Assembly: GCA_002308435.1 (NCBI GenBank)
Contig: DBUY01000035.1
Location: forward strand, 1-5,643
DNA length: 5,643 bases
Direction of reading: 5' to 3'
Source of the DNA: Proteobacteria bacterium UBA1278
GTDB taxonomy: Bacteria; Pseudomonadota; Gammaproteobacteria; Comchoanobacterales; Comchoanobacteraceae
Below are positions 1 to 5,643 of this stretch, piece after piece. The stretch's first letter is position 1; each line of letters opens with the position of its first letter. The notes beneath the pieces are model-generated. The model worked only from the letters and a program-made list of their open reading frames with translations. It searched no databases and was not told where the DNA came from. A program made the translations under genes and the position numbers.

Positions 1-2
1 TG

Positions 3-59
3 GTGTGGCCCTACGCGTATGTCACCGGGCGTGCATATGACACAGTGGCTAATATGTGA
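3..59 (+). CDS. Possible C-terminal tail of an upstream gene (partial)
   Basis: The third reading frame is open from the left edge to a TGA at 57-59 and would encode an 18-residue tail ending in ...TGRAYDTVANM. Its composition is ordinary for a protein, and it would stop 32 bases before fabI, which suits an operon-like neighbour. The first frame is also open, up to a TAA at 97-99 inside fabI, so the choice is not secure. I do not recognise the family, and the fragment is too short to assign a function. If real, fabI has little room for its own promoter. Confidence 0.28.
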   Translation: MWPYAYVTGRAYDTVANM

Positions 60-78
60 TACCATGGTTTCAAACAAC

Positions 79-83
79 AGGAG
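79..83 (+). promoter_or_regulatory. Ribosome binding site of fabI
   Basis: AGGAG lies 8 bases before the ATG at 92. It is a near-consensus Shine-Dalgarno sequence at good spacing and fixes the fabI start. It is the strongest ribosome binding site in the window. Confidence 0.85.
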
Positions 84-91
84 ATTAAGCA

Positions 92-883
92 ATGCTTAAA
101 GGTAAAAAGGTTCTGATTATTGGCATGATGAGCGAGCGTTCGATCGCATATGGAGTAGCTGATGCAATGCACGGGTTTGACGCAAATCTCGGGTTCTCCT
201 GTATGGCTCGGTTCGAAGAGCGTATCAAGAAAATGAGCCAACCATGGTCACCATTCATGCTCAATGTTTGCGATGTGTCCAAAGATGAAGATATTGAGAA
301 GCTTGCGCAAGATGTTGCTAAGACTGGTAAGATCGACGCCATTGTACATAGCATTGCATTCGCACCGCGCGATCATCTCGAAGGCGGCATACTGAAGAAT
401 TTGACGCGTGAAGGATTTCAGACTGCGCATGATATCAGTGTCTACAGCTTAGCTGCAGTAACGAAAGCATGTTTACCGTATATGAATGATCATGGCGCTA
501 TCGTAGCGCTTACCTATCTGGGTTCCAGTAAAATTATACCGAACTATAATGTTATGGGCCCGGCTAAAGCCAGTCTTGAATCCATGGTGCGATATCTGGC
601 CTATGATTGCGGGACACGAGGTATTCGTGTGAATGCGGTTTCAGCTGGTCCAGTACGAACACCCGCTGCATCTGGTATCAAAAATATGGGGAAAATGTTA
701 ACCCGCGTTGCATCCTGTTCACCGATTCAACAGACCATCACCACGACACAAATCGGCAACGCCACTGCATTTCTATGCTCCGACCTATCCAGCGGAATTA
801 CTGGAGAAGTATTATTTGTCGATAACGGCTATCACGCGATGGGTGTTGTCACTGACACGCTAACCGAAGCAGCAACGTCTTGA
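92..883 (+). CDS. fabI: Enoyl-[acyl-carrier-protein] reductase [NADH] FabI
   Basis: FabI reduces the trans-2 double bond of enoyl-ACP with NADH, the last step of each round of type II fatty-acid elongation in the cytosol. The 263-residue length is normal. The short-chain-dehydrogenase fold shows in order: the N-terminal nucleotide loop GMMSERSIAYG (11-21), the adenine-contacting C-D-V (60-62), HSIAFAP (86-92), and the FabI catalytic pair Y142 and Y152 with K159 (E. coli Y146, Y156, K163). The C-terminal FLCSDLSSGITGEV (227-240) and a VDNGYH segment are also typical. The start follows a strong AGGAG. Relative to E. coli FabI, the inhibitor and substrate pocket differs: A89 stands for G93, P191 for L195 and M199 for F203, while M155 (M159) is kept. 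Assignment as FabI rather than FabL or FabV rests on length and the Tyr-x9-Tyr-x6-Lys spacing. It is the first complete gene of the likely operon with sohB and ubiG. Confidence 0.96.
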   Translation: MLKGKKVLIIGMMSERSIAYGVADAMHGFDANLGFSCMARFEERIKKMSQPWSPFMLNVCDVSKDEDIEKLAQDVAKTGKIDAIVHSIAFAPRDHLEGGILKNLTREGFQTAHDISVYSLAAVTKACLPYMNDHGAIVALTYLGSSKIIPNYNVMGPAKASLESMVRYLAYDCGTRGIRVNAVSAGPVRTPAASGIKNMGKMLTRVASCSPIQQTITTTQIGNATAFLCSDLSSGITGEVLFVDNGYHAMGVVTDTLTEAATS

Positions 884-886
884 GGT
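882..886 (+). promoter_or_regulatory. Ribosome binding site of sohB, overlapping the fabI stop
   Basis: GAGGT overlaps the last two bases of the fabI stop codon (TGA, 881-883) and sits 9 bases before the sohB ATG at 896. Ribosomes ending fabI would finish on this site, which suggests coupled translation. Confidence 0.7.
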
Positions 887-895
887 AACCCGATT

Positions 896-1924
896 ATGTA
901 TGAACTTTTGATTAGCTATCTACTCTTCTTGCTGAAAGGGTTAACGGTTGTTGGCCTGCTCATGGCATTGATTGCATTTATTGTTGCCCTGCGTGGGGGT
1001 CAAGAGCAAAAGGATGTTCAATTTGAACTGCTTAACGAGAAACGACAAGAAACTAAAAAGTCGCTGCTGCAACAGTTCGCAAAGTCTGGTACAAAAGCGG
1101 CCAAACAAGCATACAAGCAATATTTGAACACCTTGAAGTCACGTAAAAAACTAGATGCAACTATCGAGAAATTACCAAAGCGTGGATATGTCCTTAGCTT
1201 TGATGGCGATATTAAAGCAAGTGGTGTTAAGGCGCTTCGTGAGGAAATTACAACACTGCTCAACGTTGCTCAAGCAGACGATGAAGTCGTTGTTATTCTA
1301 GAAAGCCCTGGTGGGTCTGTACCGCACTATGGTCTCGTTGCCGCTCAACTGACACGAATTAAACAAGCGAAACTCAGGCTGACTGTATGTGTTGATAAAG
1401 TGGCAGCAAGTGGCGGTTACCTTGCCGCTGTAGTTGCAGACCGTATACTTGCAGCACCGTTTGCTTACATCGGTTCAATTGGTGTGGTGTTAACGATGCC
1501 AAATGTACATGATCTCCTGAAGAAGAATGATGTCAACGTGATCGAGCTGACTGCTGGCAAATACAAGCGATCAATCAGTGCTTGGGGTAAACCAACCGAG
1601 TTGGGCAAGCGCCACACAAAAGATAAAATGCAGGCAATCCATGATCAATTTAAAGAGCTAGTGGTTTCATACCGGCCACAGATCGACATTGAGTCGGTCG
1701 CCAGTGGGGAATATTGGACCGCAAAAAATGCATTAGCACTTGGCCTGATTGATGATGTCACGACCAGTGATACTTATCTATCGGAATTGATGGCGACAGC
1801 TGAAGTATGGGCAATAAAAACCCCAAAAAAGCGTAATATCAAAGAGCTTATTGTCTCATCTGCGCGCGCAGTAACGCGCGTCGTCATCGAACAACTGAGC
1901 ACAGACCAAACGATGACATCATAA
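896..1924 (+). CDS. sohB: Inner-membrane serine peptidase SohB (S49 family)
   Basis: This is a SohB-type member of peptidase family S49, related to signal-peptide peptidase SppA and expected to be anchored in the inner membrane with its catalytic domain in the periplasm. Its 342 residues compare with about 349 in E. coli. Residues 5-32 form a hydrophobic anchor. A charged, Lys/Gln-rich linker (about 38-92), probably helical, is typical of the SohB N-terminal region. The catalytic domain follows: a first strand with SFDGDI (101-106), ESPGGSV (136-142), the nucleophile S172 in VAASGGY (169-175), YIGSIGV (191-197) and the general-base lysine K224 in AGKYKRS (220-226). The Ser/Lys dyad is therefore intact. 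The exact substrate is not known; E. coli sohB was described as a multicopy suppressor of htrA (degP) loss. The gene starts 12 bases after fabI and ends 13 bases before ubiG. A GC-only hairpin lies in its last codons. Confidence 0.93.
   Translation: MYELLISYLLFLLKGLTVVGLLMALIAFIVALRGGQEQKDVQFELLNEKRQETKKSLLQQFAKSGTKAAKQAYKQYLNTLKSRKKLDATIEKLPKRGYVLSFDGDIKASGVKALREEITTLLNVAQADDEVVVILESPGGSVPHYGLVAAQLTRIKQAKLRLTVCVDKVAASGGYLAAVVADRILAAPFAYIGSIGVVLTMPNVHDLLKKNDVNVIELTAGKYKRSISAWGKPTELGKRHTKDKMQAIHDQFKELVVSYRPQIDIESVASGEYWTAKNALALGLIDDVTTSDTYLSELMATAEVWAIKTPKKRNIKELIVSSARAVTRVVIEQLSTDQTMTS
1862..1881 (+). repeat. GC-only inverted repeat near the 3' end of sohB
   Basis: CGCGCG at 1863-1868 and CGCGCG at 1875-1880 can pair as six consecutive G-C pairs around a six-base CAGTAA loop, with a possible G-U pair added by 1862 and 1881. 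No T-tract follows, so it is not a classical terminator. It encodes Ala-Arg-Ala-Val-Thr-Arg in the SohB tail. It ends 57 bases before the ubiG start and could slow ribosomes or mark an RNA processing point, but chance codon choice is possible. Confidence 0.35.
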
Positions 1925-1937
1925 GCGAAGCAAGGGC

Positions 1938-2657
1938 ATGCAGGAGCGAGACGTATTTTCTGAAAATGCTGCAGGCTGGTGGGATCCGGAAGGGCCCTTC
2001 AAAATGCTACACCGGATGAATCCAGTTCGTCTGGCATTCATCAAGCGAGCTGTAGGTCAGCTGAGTGGACGACGTATTCTAGACTACGGTTGTGGTGGCG
2101 GTTTATTCTCAGAGTTACTGTGTCAAAATGGGGCAAATGTAACTGGTGTCGATACCAGTGCGCCGACCATTGCGTCTGCGCAATCGCATGCACAACAAAA
2201 CGGCTTAGATATCGATTATATTCACGGGACGATCGACACTTTATCAGAGCGATATTTCGGTAAGAATGCTTTTGATATGGTTTGCGCAATTGAATGCCTT
2301 GAGCATGTTGAGCAGCCAAAAAGGCTTGTTTCTAGCCTTTGTAGCGCGCTTAAGCCAGGTGGGTTTGCTGTCTTCTCAACACTAAATCGCTCATGGTACA
2401 CCTATGTGATGGGTATCATCGCTGCAGAATATTTACTCGGCTGGGTGGAGCCTGGCACGCACGCACACAATCAATTCATAAAGCCAAGCGAACTTGTTAA
2501 GATGGCCAGACAGTCTCATCTAACCCTTAAAGATATGGCTGGTATGCAATTTCACCTTAATGACCAAAGATTTCACCTAGATGACGACGTCAGCCTCAAT
2601 TATATCGTGTGCTTTCAGAAGCCGATCAACATTAGCCCGGTTCTAGAATGTCTCTAA
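1938..2657 (+). CDS. ubiG: Ubiquinone biosynthesis O-methyltransferase UbiG
   Basis: UbiG carries out both O-methylations of ubiquinone synthesis, on the 2-polyprenyl-6-hydroxyphenol and the 3-demethylubiquinol intermediates, using S-adenosylmethionine at the membrane surface. The 239 residues contain the family N-terminal motif WWDPEGPFKMLHRMNP (14-29), AdoMet motif I LDYGCGGG (48-55), the ribose-binding acid D72 in VTGVDTS (68-74), ECLEHV (119-124) and LKPGGFAVFSTLNRS (138-152). Residues 164-185, ending in FIKPSEL, match the segment linked to membrane binding in E. coli UbiG. The start is the first ATG after an in-frame stop at 1914-1916, so no longer form is possible. The N terminus is about 13 residues shorter than in E. 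coli and the C terminus about 10 longer. The ribosome binding site is poor: AAGGG is only one base from the ATG. The gene probably relies on translation of sohB, 13 bases upstream. Confidence 0.95.
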   Translation: MQERDVFSENAAGWWDPEGPFKMLHRMNPVRLAFIKRAVGQLSGRRILDYGCGGGLFSELLCQNGANVTGVDTSAPTIASAQSHAQQNGLDIDYIHGTIDTLSERYFGKNAFDMVCAIECLEHVEQPKRLVSSLCSALKPGGFAVFSTLNRSWYTYVMGIIAAEYLLGWVEPGTHAHNQFIKPSELVKMARQSHLTLKDMAGMQFHLNDQRFHLDDDVSLNYIVCFQKPINISPVLECL

Positions 2658-4180
2658 CAAATTACGAAAAACAGGAGATCAGGAAGCCAATTTTGCTTTA
2701 CGTTGAGTTTATTAATACACAAATAGTACAGTTACTCAGTTTTTATGACGAGATGGTTGCATCGCATGAATCAAAACCAAAAACATGGGGACAACAAAAA
2801 GATAAGGTGATCGAATACGAAAAAGCAATTGATAATATGTATGATAGCGCCAGTGACATGGCTAAATCTGGGTTTATCGATCTTTTGCCTGCAGAGGATT
2901 TAGGCGATTTAGACGAGTCTTGTCGAAATCTGATCAGTGAGCTCAATTTAGTTATAAAAAAAATGTACCATGCAATCTACGAGTGCCCTGATAGCAGGCG
3001 GTTAATGTTTACATCGGCGACGGCACAGTCAATTCAGGTAGGTCGGATACTACAATTAGTTGAGGCAGCTGTGACACCGTGCGAGGAACTGGATGAGCTA
3101 CAACAGAAAATAGATCTCAAATCTAATTCAAGAAATCGTATAGAGCTCAAAAAAATGCGACTTGAGCACATGACAAGCCAATTATGTATGTCCACCCATA
3201 TGCCAACGATCAATTACAATGAACACTGTTTGCGTGTCATAAGTCAAAAATTACACACAGACAAAGACATCACCAATGAGCTATTCAATAGTCTAAGTAC
3301 CATATTGATAGATCGTATTAATGAATCGAAGTGTATGGCGTATATCACTCAGAACGAAATGTACAGTTTATTAATGCTATTACTGTCCCGTGAGTTGAGC
3401 GAGTCGGTTATGCAGTCAGTGAACCAGGCGTTAGCAACTAAACTCGCCGCTGAACAGTTGCCGCACAATATCAAACAACATTACTATGTTGTATTCATCG
3501 AGATTATATATATCCACTGTGTGGATGCGAATCATCAACAAGATGTGGTTGAGCAGATGATCAGAACGGTTGATAATGACATTCAATCACTACTAGACAA
3601 ACATGGTCTATCATCGACTATCGACCCAACTAGTGTCACTGAGCTCCTGGAATACATCAACGAAGAATGCAAAGAAGAAACACAACTGAGTCACACACTA
3701 TGCCAATTTATGGTGCTAAAAACACTCATGAAAACACAACTTGAGTGTAATATTTTTACTGTGGCCGATCCAGTCGACCAGAGTGCCGTCTATCAGAAAC
3801 TGATGAATATCATCACAGCACTCTCAAACGTCGAGGTGAGCGCAGAGATACGTAATGTGATGCTCAAGTTGATGATCATGCTGCAGGCAAGCCAAGTCTC
3901 GTCCCAACTTGTTCAAAACTGGAGAAATCGGTGTGATCGACATATTACCGGGTTGTTTTATGATTACAGTGCCGATATCAGTGTACGCACTCAGCGGTTT
4001 ATCAAGAGTATTTGGATGGATCCATTTACCAGTTGTGATCTACAGACAATTAGCCAAACATTAGCCGAATACGAAGATGGTAGAAAGCTGCCAGCCTGGT
4101 ACGTTTTTGATCAACTGATTGATGAGGCGCTCAATCAGATGGAGGAAGTGTCTATTCATCGGGAATTTTCAAAGCCATAA
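2648..4180 (+). CDS. Unrecognised 510-residue, probably all-helical cytosolic protein
   Basis: I do not recognise this protein and assign no function. The reading frame starts within ubiG, overlapping its last 10 bases, and is the first ATG after an in-frame TAG at 2633-2635. No clear Shine-Dalgarno precedes it, which suggests translation coupled to the end of ubiG. No signal peptide or transmembrane segment is evident; short hydrophobic runs such as 281-289 lie inside amphipathic helices. Residues 1-420 alternate Leu/Ile/Met with charged and Gln residues as in helical bundles or solenoids, and 146-180 (EELDELQQ...) could form a short coiled coil. Twelve cysteines are scattered (92, 113, 145, 180, 194, 229, 291, 341, 352, 367, 429, 463) without a CxxC motif. 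There is no Walker A loop or obvious catalytic signature. The more aromatic C-terminal part (435-495, with WMDPF and KLPAWYVFDQL) looks like the best-defined domain. Sampled lines are lower in GC (33-48%) than fabI (45-53%). Confidence 0.85.
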   Translation: MSLTNYEKQEIRKPILLYVEFINTQIVQLLSFYDEMVASHESKPKTWGQQKDKVIEYEKAIDNMYDSASDMAKSGFIDLLPAEDLGDLDESCRNLISELNLVIKKMYHAIYECPDSRRLMFTSATAQSIQVGRILQLVEAAVTPCEELDELQQKIDLKSNSRNRIELKKMRLEHMTSQLCMSTHMPTINYNEHCLRVISQKLHTDKDITNELFNSLSTILIDRINESKCMAYITQNEMYSLLMLLLSRELSESVMQSVNQALATKLAAEQLPHNIKQHYYVVFIEIIYIHCVDANHQQDVVEQMIRTVDNDIQSLLDKHGLSSTIDPTSVTELLEYINEECKEETQLSHTLCQFMVLKTLMKTQLECNIFTVADPVDQSAVYQKLMNIITALSNVEVSAEIRNVMLKLMIMLQASQVSSQLVQNWRNRCDRHITGLFYDYSADISVRTQRFIKSIWMDPFTSCDLQTISQTLAEYEDGRKLPAWYVFDQLIDEALNQMEEVSIHREFSKP

Positions 4181-4189
4181 GAGCGAGTC

Positions 4190-4993
4190 TTACGCAGAGT
4201 TTGGATTTGAAGAGTCTCGATCAATCGTTTTTTTCGCGACATTATGGCGCACATATAACGGAGAGAGGGATTCGGCGTCAACGCGATCCAATTGCCCCTG
4301 TTCTTGAAGCATATCAATCATGAGTAACATACTGGTTGCCCGCGTCATCGCAGTGAGCTTGTGACAATCAACAAGCAGTTCAGCGTCAAAATCCCGCGTA
4401 TCATCCAGAGAAACCGCCGCGATATGGGGTACAAGCGAGCATTCAGTGGATAATTGATCGGCAAGTGATTGCCAATCACCCCCCGCAGTCACGCAGTGAT
4501 GGAAGTTCCTGAGGTCTGGCACCTGATCATAGTCTAAGATACAGTCCGATGTATGAAGGTCAATAAGACCGTTTCGTGCCGAGTAAACTGAGAAATAAAC
4601 CTGTCCAAGTCGCGCATCAATGAGAGTCGCGATATGTTGGCAAGGAATATCCTGATTGCCAACATAGCGCATCGCGTGATGCGCCAATAACGCGCTATGA
4701 GTAATTGGAATAACAGGGCATGACAGTGCATGTGCTAACCCACGCACATACGCCAATCCAACGCGTAGGCCAGTGAATGGTCCTGGCCCAACATTCACAG
4801 CGAGCTGGTCAATATTATCTGGCACGATGCCTACCGAATCGCACAGCGTACTAATTAGCGGGGTAAGATGGTTGGCATGCTTTCTAGAGAGCGTGGTGCG
4901 CTGAAAGATCATGCCTTGATAGCTCAAACTCGCTGCAAGCGAGCTACCGACAGTATCTACAGCAAGAACGGTCTGCGGTTTGGAATCAGACAT
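4190..4993 (-). CDS. tsaB: tRNA t6A37 threonylcarbamoyltransferase complex subunit TsaB
   Basis: TsaB is the non-catalytic partner of TsaD and TsaE in adding threonylcarbamoyl to adenosine 37 of ANN-decoding tRNAs, in the cytosol. Hallmarks in order are VLAVDTVGSSLAASL (9-23), the ASKH-fold start; RKHANHLTPLI (37-47), corresponding to the usual R-x-H-x-x-x-L-x-P; NVGPGPFTGLRVGL (67-80), the signature loop; DARLGQVYF (126-134); and the C-terminal SPLYVRHNVAKK (244-255). The length of 267 is longer than the ~231 of E. coli, partly through a Ser/Asn/Asp tail after 255. No Shine-Dalgarno precedes the ATG. The upstream partial gene stops 8 bases before it, so coupled translation is likely. The gene converges on the + strand operon, with 9 bases between stop codons. 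It lacks the metal-binding histidines of TsaD, as expected for TsaB. Confidence 0.94.
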   Translation of the reverse strand: MSDSKPQTVLAVDTVGSSLAASLSYQGMIFQRTTLSRKHANHLTPLISTLCDSVGIVPDNIDQLAVNVGPGPFTGLRVGLAYVRGLAHALSCPVIPITHSALLAHHAMRYVGNQDIPCQHIATLIDARLGQVYFSVYSARNGLIDLHTSDCILDYDQVPDLRNFHHCVTAGGDWQSLADQLSTECSLVPHIAAVSLDDTRDFDAELLVDCHKLTAMTRATSMLLMIDMLQEQGQLDRVDAESLSPLYVRHNVAKKTIDRDSSNPNSA

Positions 4994-5001
4994 GGCGGTA
5001 T

Positions 5002-5643
5002 CTAAGATTGTGCATTGGCAGCATCGACTACTGAACTAGTACTGCTCGTCGTCTGTGGTTCTGCATCATGAGCAGCACGAGGTGACGGGCTAAAAGCAGG
5101 GTTTTTTGGCGCACGATTTACCTGCTGTACCGGTTTATTACTCACAGATGCGCGACCATTCTGTTGCACAAGCATACAGGCATCCGACAGCTTCGCGTTA
5201 CCCTTGGTCCGAAGCTGACAAAAACGTTGCTCGGCGACAAAGCGATGACTGATTGGTATAATCATTGAGCCCATTGGGTACTGACTGTTCGTACTGCTCG
5301 CATCGACATAGAGTTTGTCATTTAGGTAACACAGCGACAGTGAAGCGACCTGATCAGATGCAGTGAGCGACTGCAGAGAAACCATTTCACACTTGTTAGC
5401 CGCGAGCTGGGTCACGACCGGGCGGTAGCGGCCAGGCTGATACTGTGGTGCTAATGCAGCGGTGCCACCTGATATCGTAATACGCAGTGAGTCAGCTTCC
5501 TGAGTACGACTGAAGAACTGCGCATAATACCGTTTGCTTGCACTGGTATTTGCTGTCGAGACATAGGTCGACCGCTGATTTGCAGACATTGATTCCACTT
5601 CATTCTGTGGCATGGCAAGCAGGGTGGGTTGATCGGCGGGGGT
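5002..5643 (-). CDS. Unrecognised protein, N terminus beyond the window; four cysteines and a disordered tail
   Basis: I do not recognise this family. The first in-window ATG is at 5613, but the frame stays open through the ten codons before it to the window edge (encoding TPADQPTLLA) and no ribosome binding site precedes that ATG. The true start, and any signal peptide, are therefore probably outside. Numbering from that ATG, residues 25-150 alternate hydrophobic and polar residues as in beta-rich domains and hold four cysteines (75, 95, 132, 146) that could form two disulphides, consistent with a periplasmic or outer-membrane-associated protein. Residues 152-203 are a low-complexity Ser/Thr/Pro/Ala/Asn tail, probably disordered. 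The TAG stop lies 8 bases upstream of tsaB, so the two genes probably share a transcript. In E. coli tsaB is followed by the lipoprotein gene slp (yeaY), but I see no Slp likeness here. The export suggestion is inference. Confidence 0.72.
   Translation of the reverse strand, partial: TPADQPTLLAMPQNEVESMSANQRSTYVSTANTSASKRYYAQFFSRTQEADSLRITISGGTAALAPQYQPGRYRPVVTQLAANKCEMVSLQSLTASDQVASLSLCYLNDKLYVDASSTNSQYPMGSMIIPISHRFVAEQRFCQLRTKGNAKLSDACMLVQQNGRASVSNKPVQQVNRAPKNPAFSPSPRAAHDAEPQTTSSTSSVVDAANAQS

Noticed and set aside
37..63. Possible promoter of fabI (ATGACA as a -35 box, TAATAT or GATACC as a -10 box)
   Set aside because: TAATAT is only 7 bases from ATGACA, and GATACC matches the -10 consensus poorly. 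No pair has both good boxes and 16-18 base spacing.
92..883. Reading frames on the - strand and in other frames over fabI, ubiG and tsaB
   Set aside because: They lie within well-identified genes, have odd compositions rich in Cys, His and Trp, and show no recognisable motif. They are shadows of the real genes.
1989..2000. Perfect 12-base palindrome GAAGGGCCCTTC
   Set aside because: It encodes the conserved Glu-Gly-Pro-Phe of the UbiG N-terminal motif, so codon use explains it. There is no second copy or operator context.
3700..4180. Toxin, effector or defence-system gene in the unknown 510-residue protein
   Set aside because: No ATPase, nuclease, protease or other catalytic motif is visible, and no partner gene or mobile-element signal is nearby. 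Such a label would be invention.
4178..4192. Five-base-pair stem between the convergent stop codons as a bidirectional terminator
   Set aside because: The stem is short and AT-rich and is not followed by a T-tract on either strand.
4218..4234. CGATCAATCG followed by seven T as an intrinsic terminator for the + strand operon
   Set aside because: The stem is only three or four pairs with a very tight loop, and the T-run is explained by the Lys-Lys codons of TsaB on the other strand. It was not strong enough to list as a feature.

Overview
The window looks like the chromosome of a proteobacterium, most likely a gammaproteobacterium. It has a SohB-type membrane peptidase and a UbiG ubiquinone methyltransferase, and its FabI and TsaB are closest, from memory, to gammaproteobacterial forms. 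Base composition is moderate, roughly 45-50% GC in the conserved genes by hand count of a few lines. I cannot name the genus.

Layout: four genes on the + strand are packed as one likely operon: fabI (92-883), sohB (896-1924), ubiG (1938-2657) and an unrecognised 510-residue gene (2648-4180). Gaps are 12 and 13 bases, then a 10-base overlap. The stop codon of the last gene lies 9 bases from the stop codon of a convergent pair on the - strand. That pair is a partial unknown gene that runs off the right edge (5002-5643), followed 8 bases later by tsaB (4190-4993). The first ~60 bases may carry the tail of a further upstream + strand gene. There is no non-coding stretch longer than about 100 bases. 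I saw no tRNA, rRNA, CRISPR array, insertion sequence or convincing intrinsic terminator.

How the genes fit together: fabI (last step of fatty-acid elongation), sohB (inner-membrane serine peptidase) and ubiG (two methylations of ubiquinone synthesis) all concern the membrane. tsaB serves the universal t6A tRNA modification and is separate. The window is mainly housekeeping. The least explained parts are the 510-residue, apparently all-helical, cysteine-containing protein overlapping the end of ubiG, and the four-cysteine, low-complexity-tailed protein upstream of tsaB.
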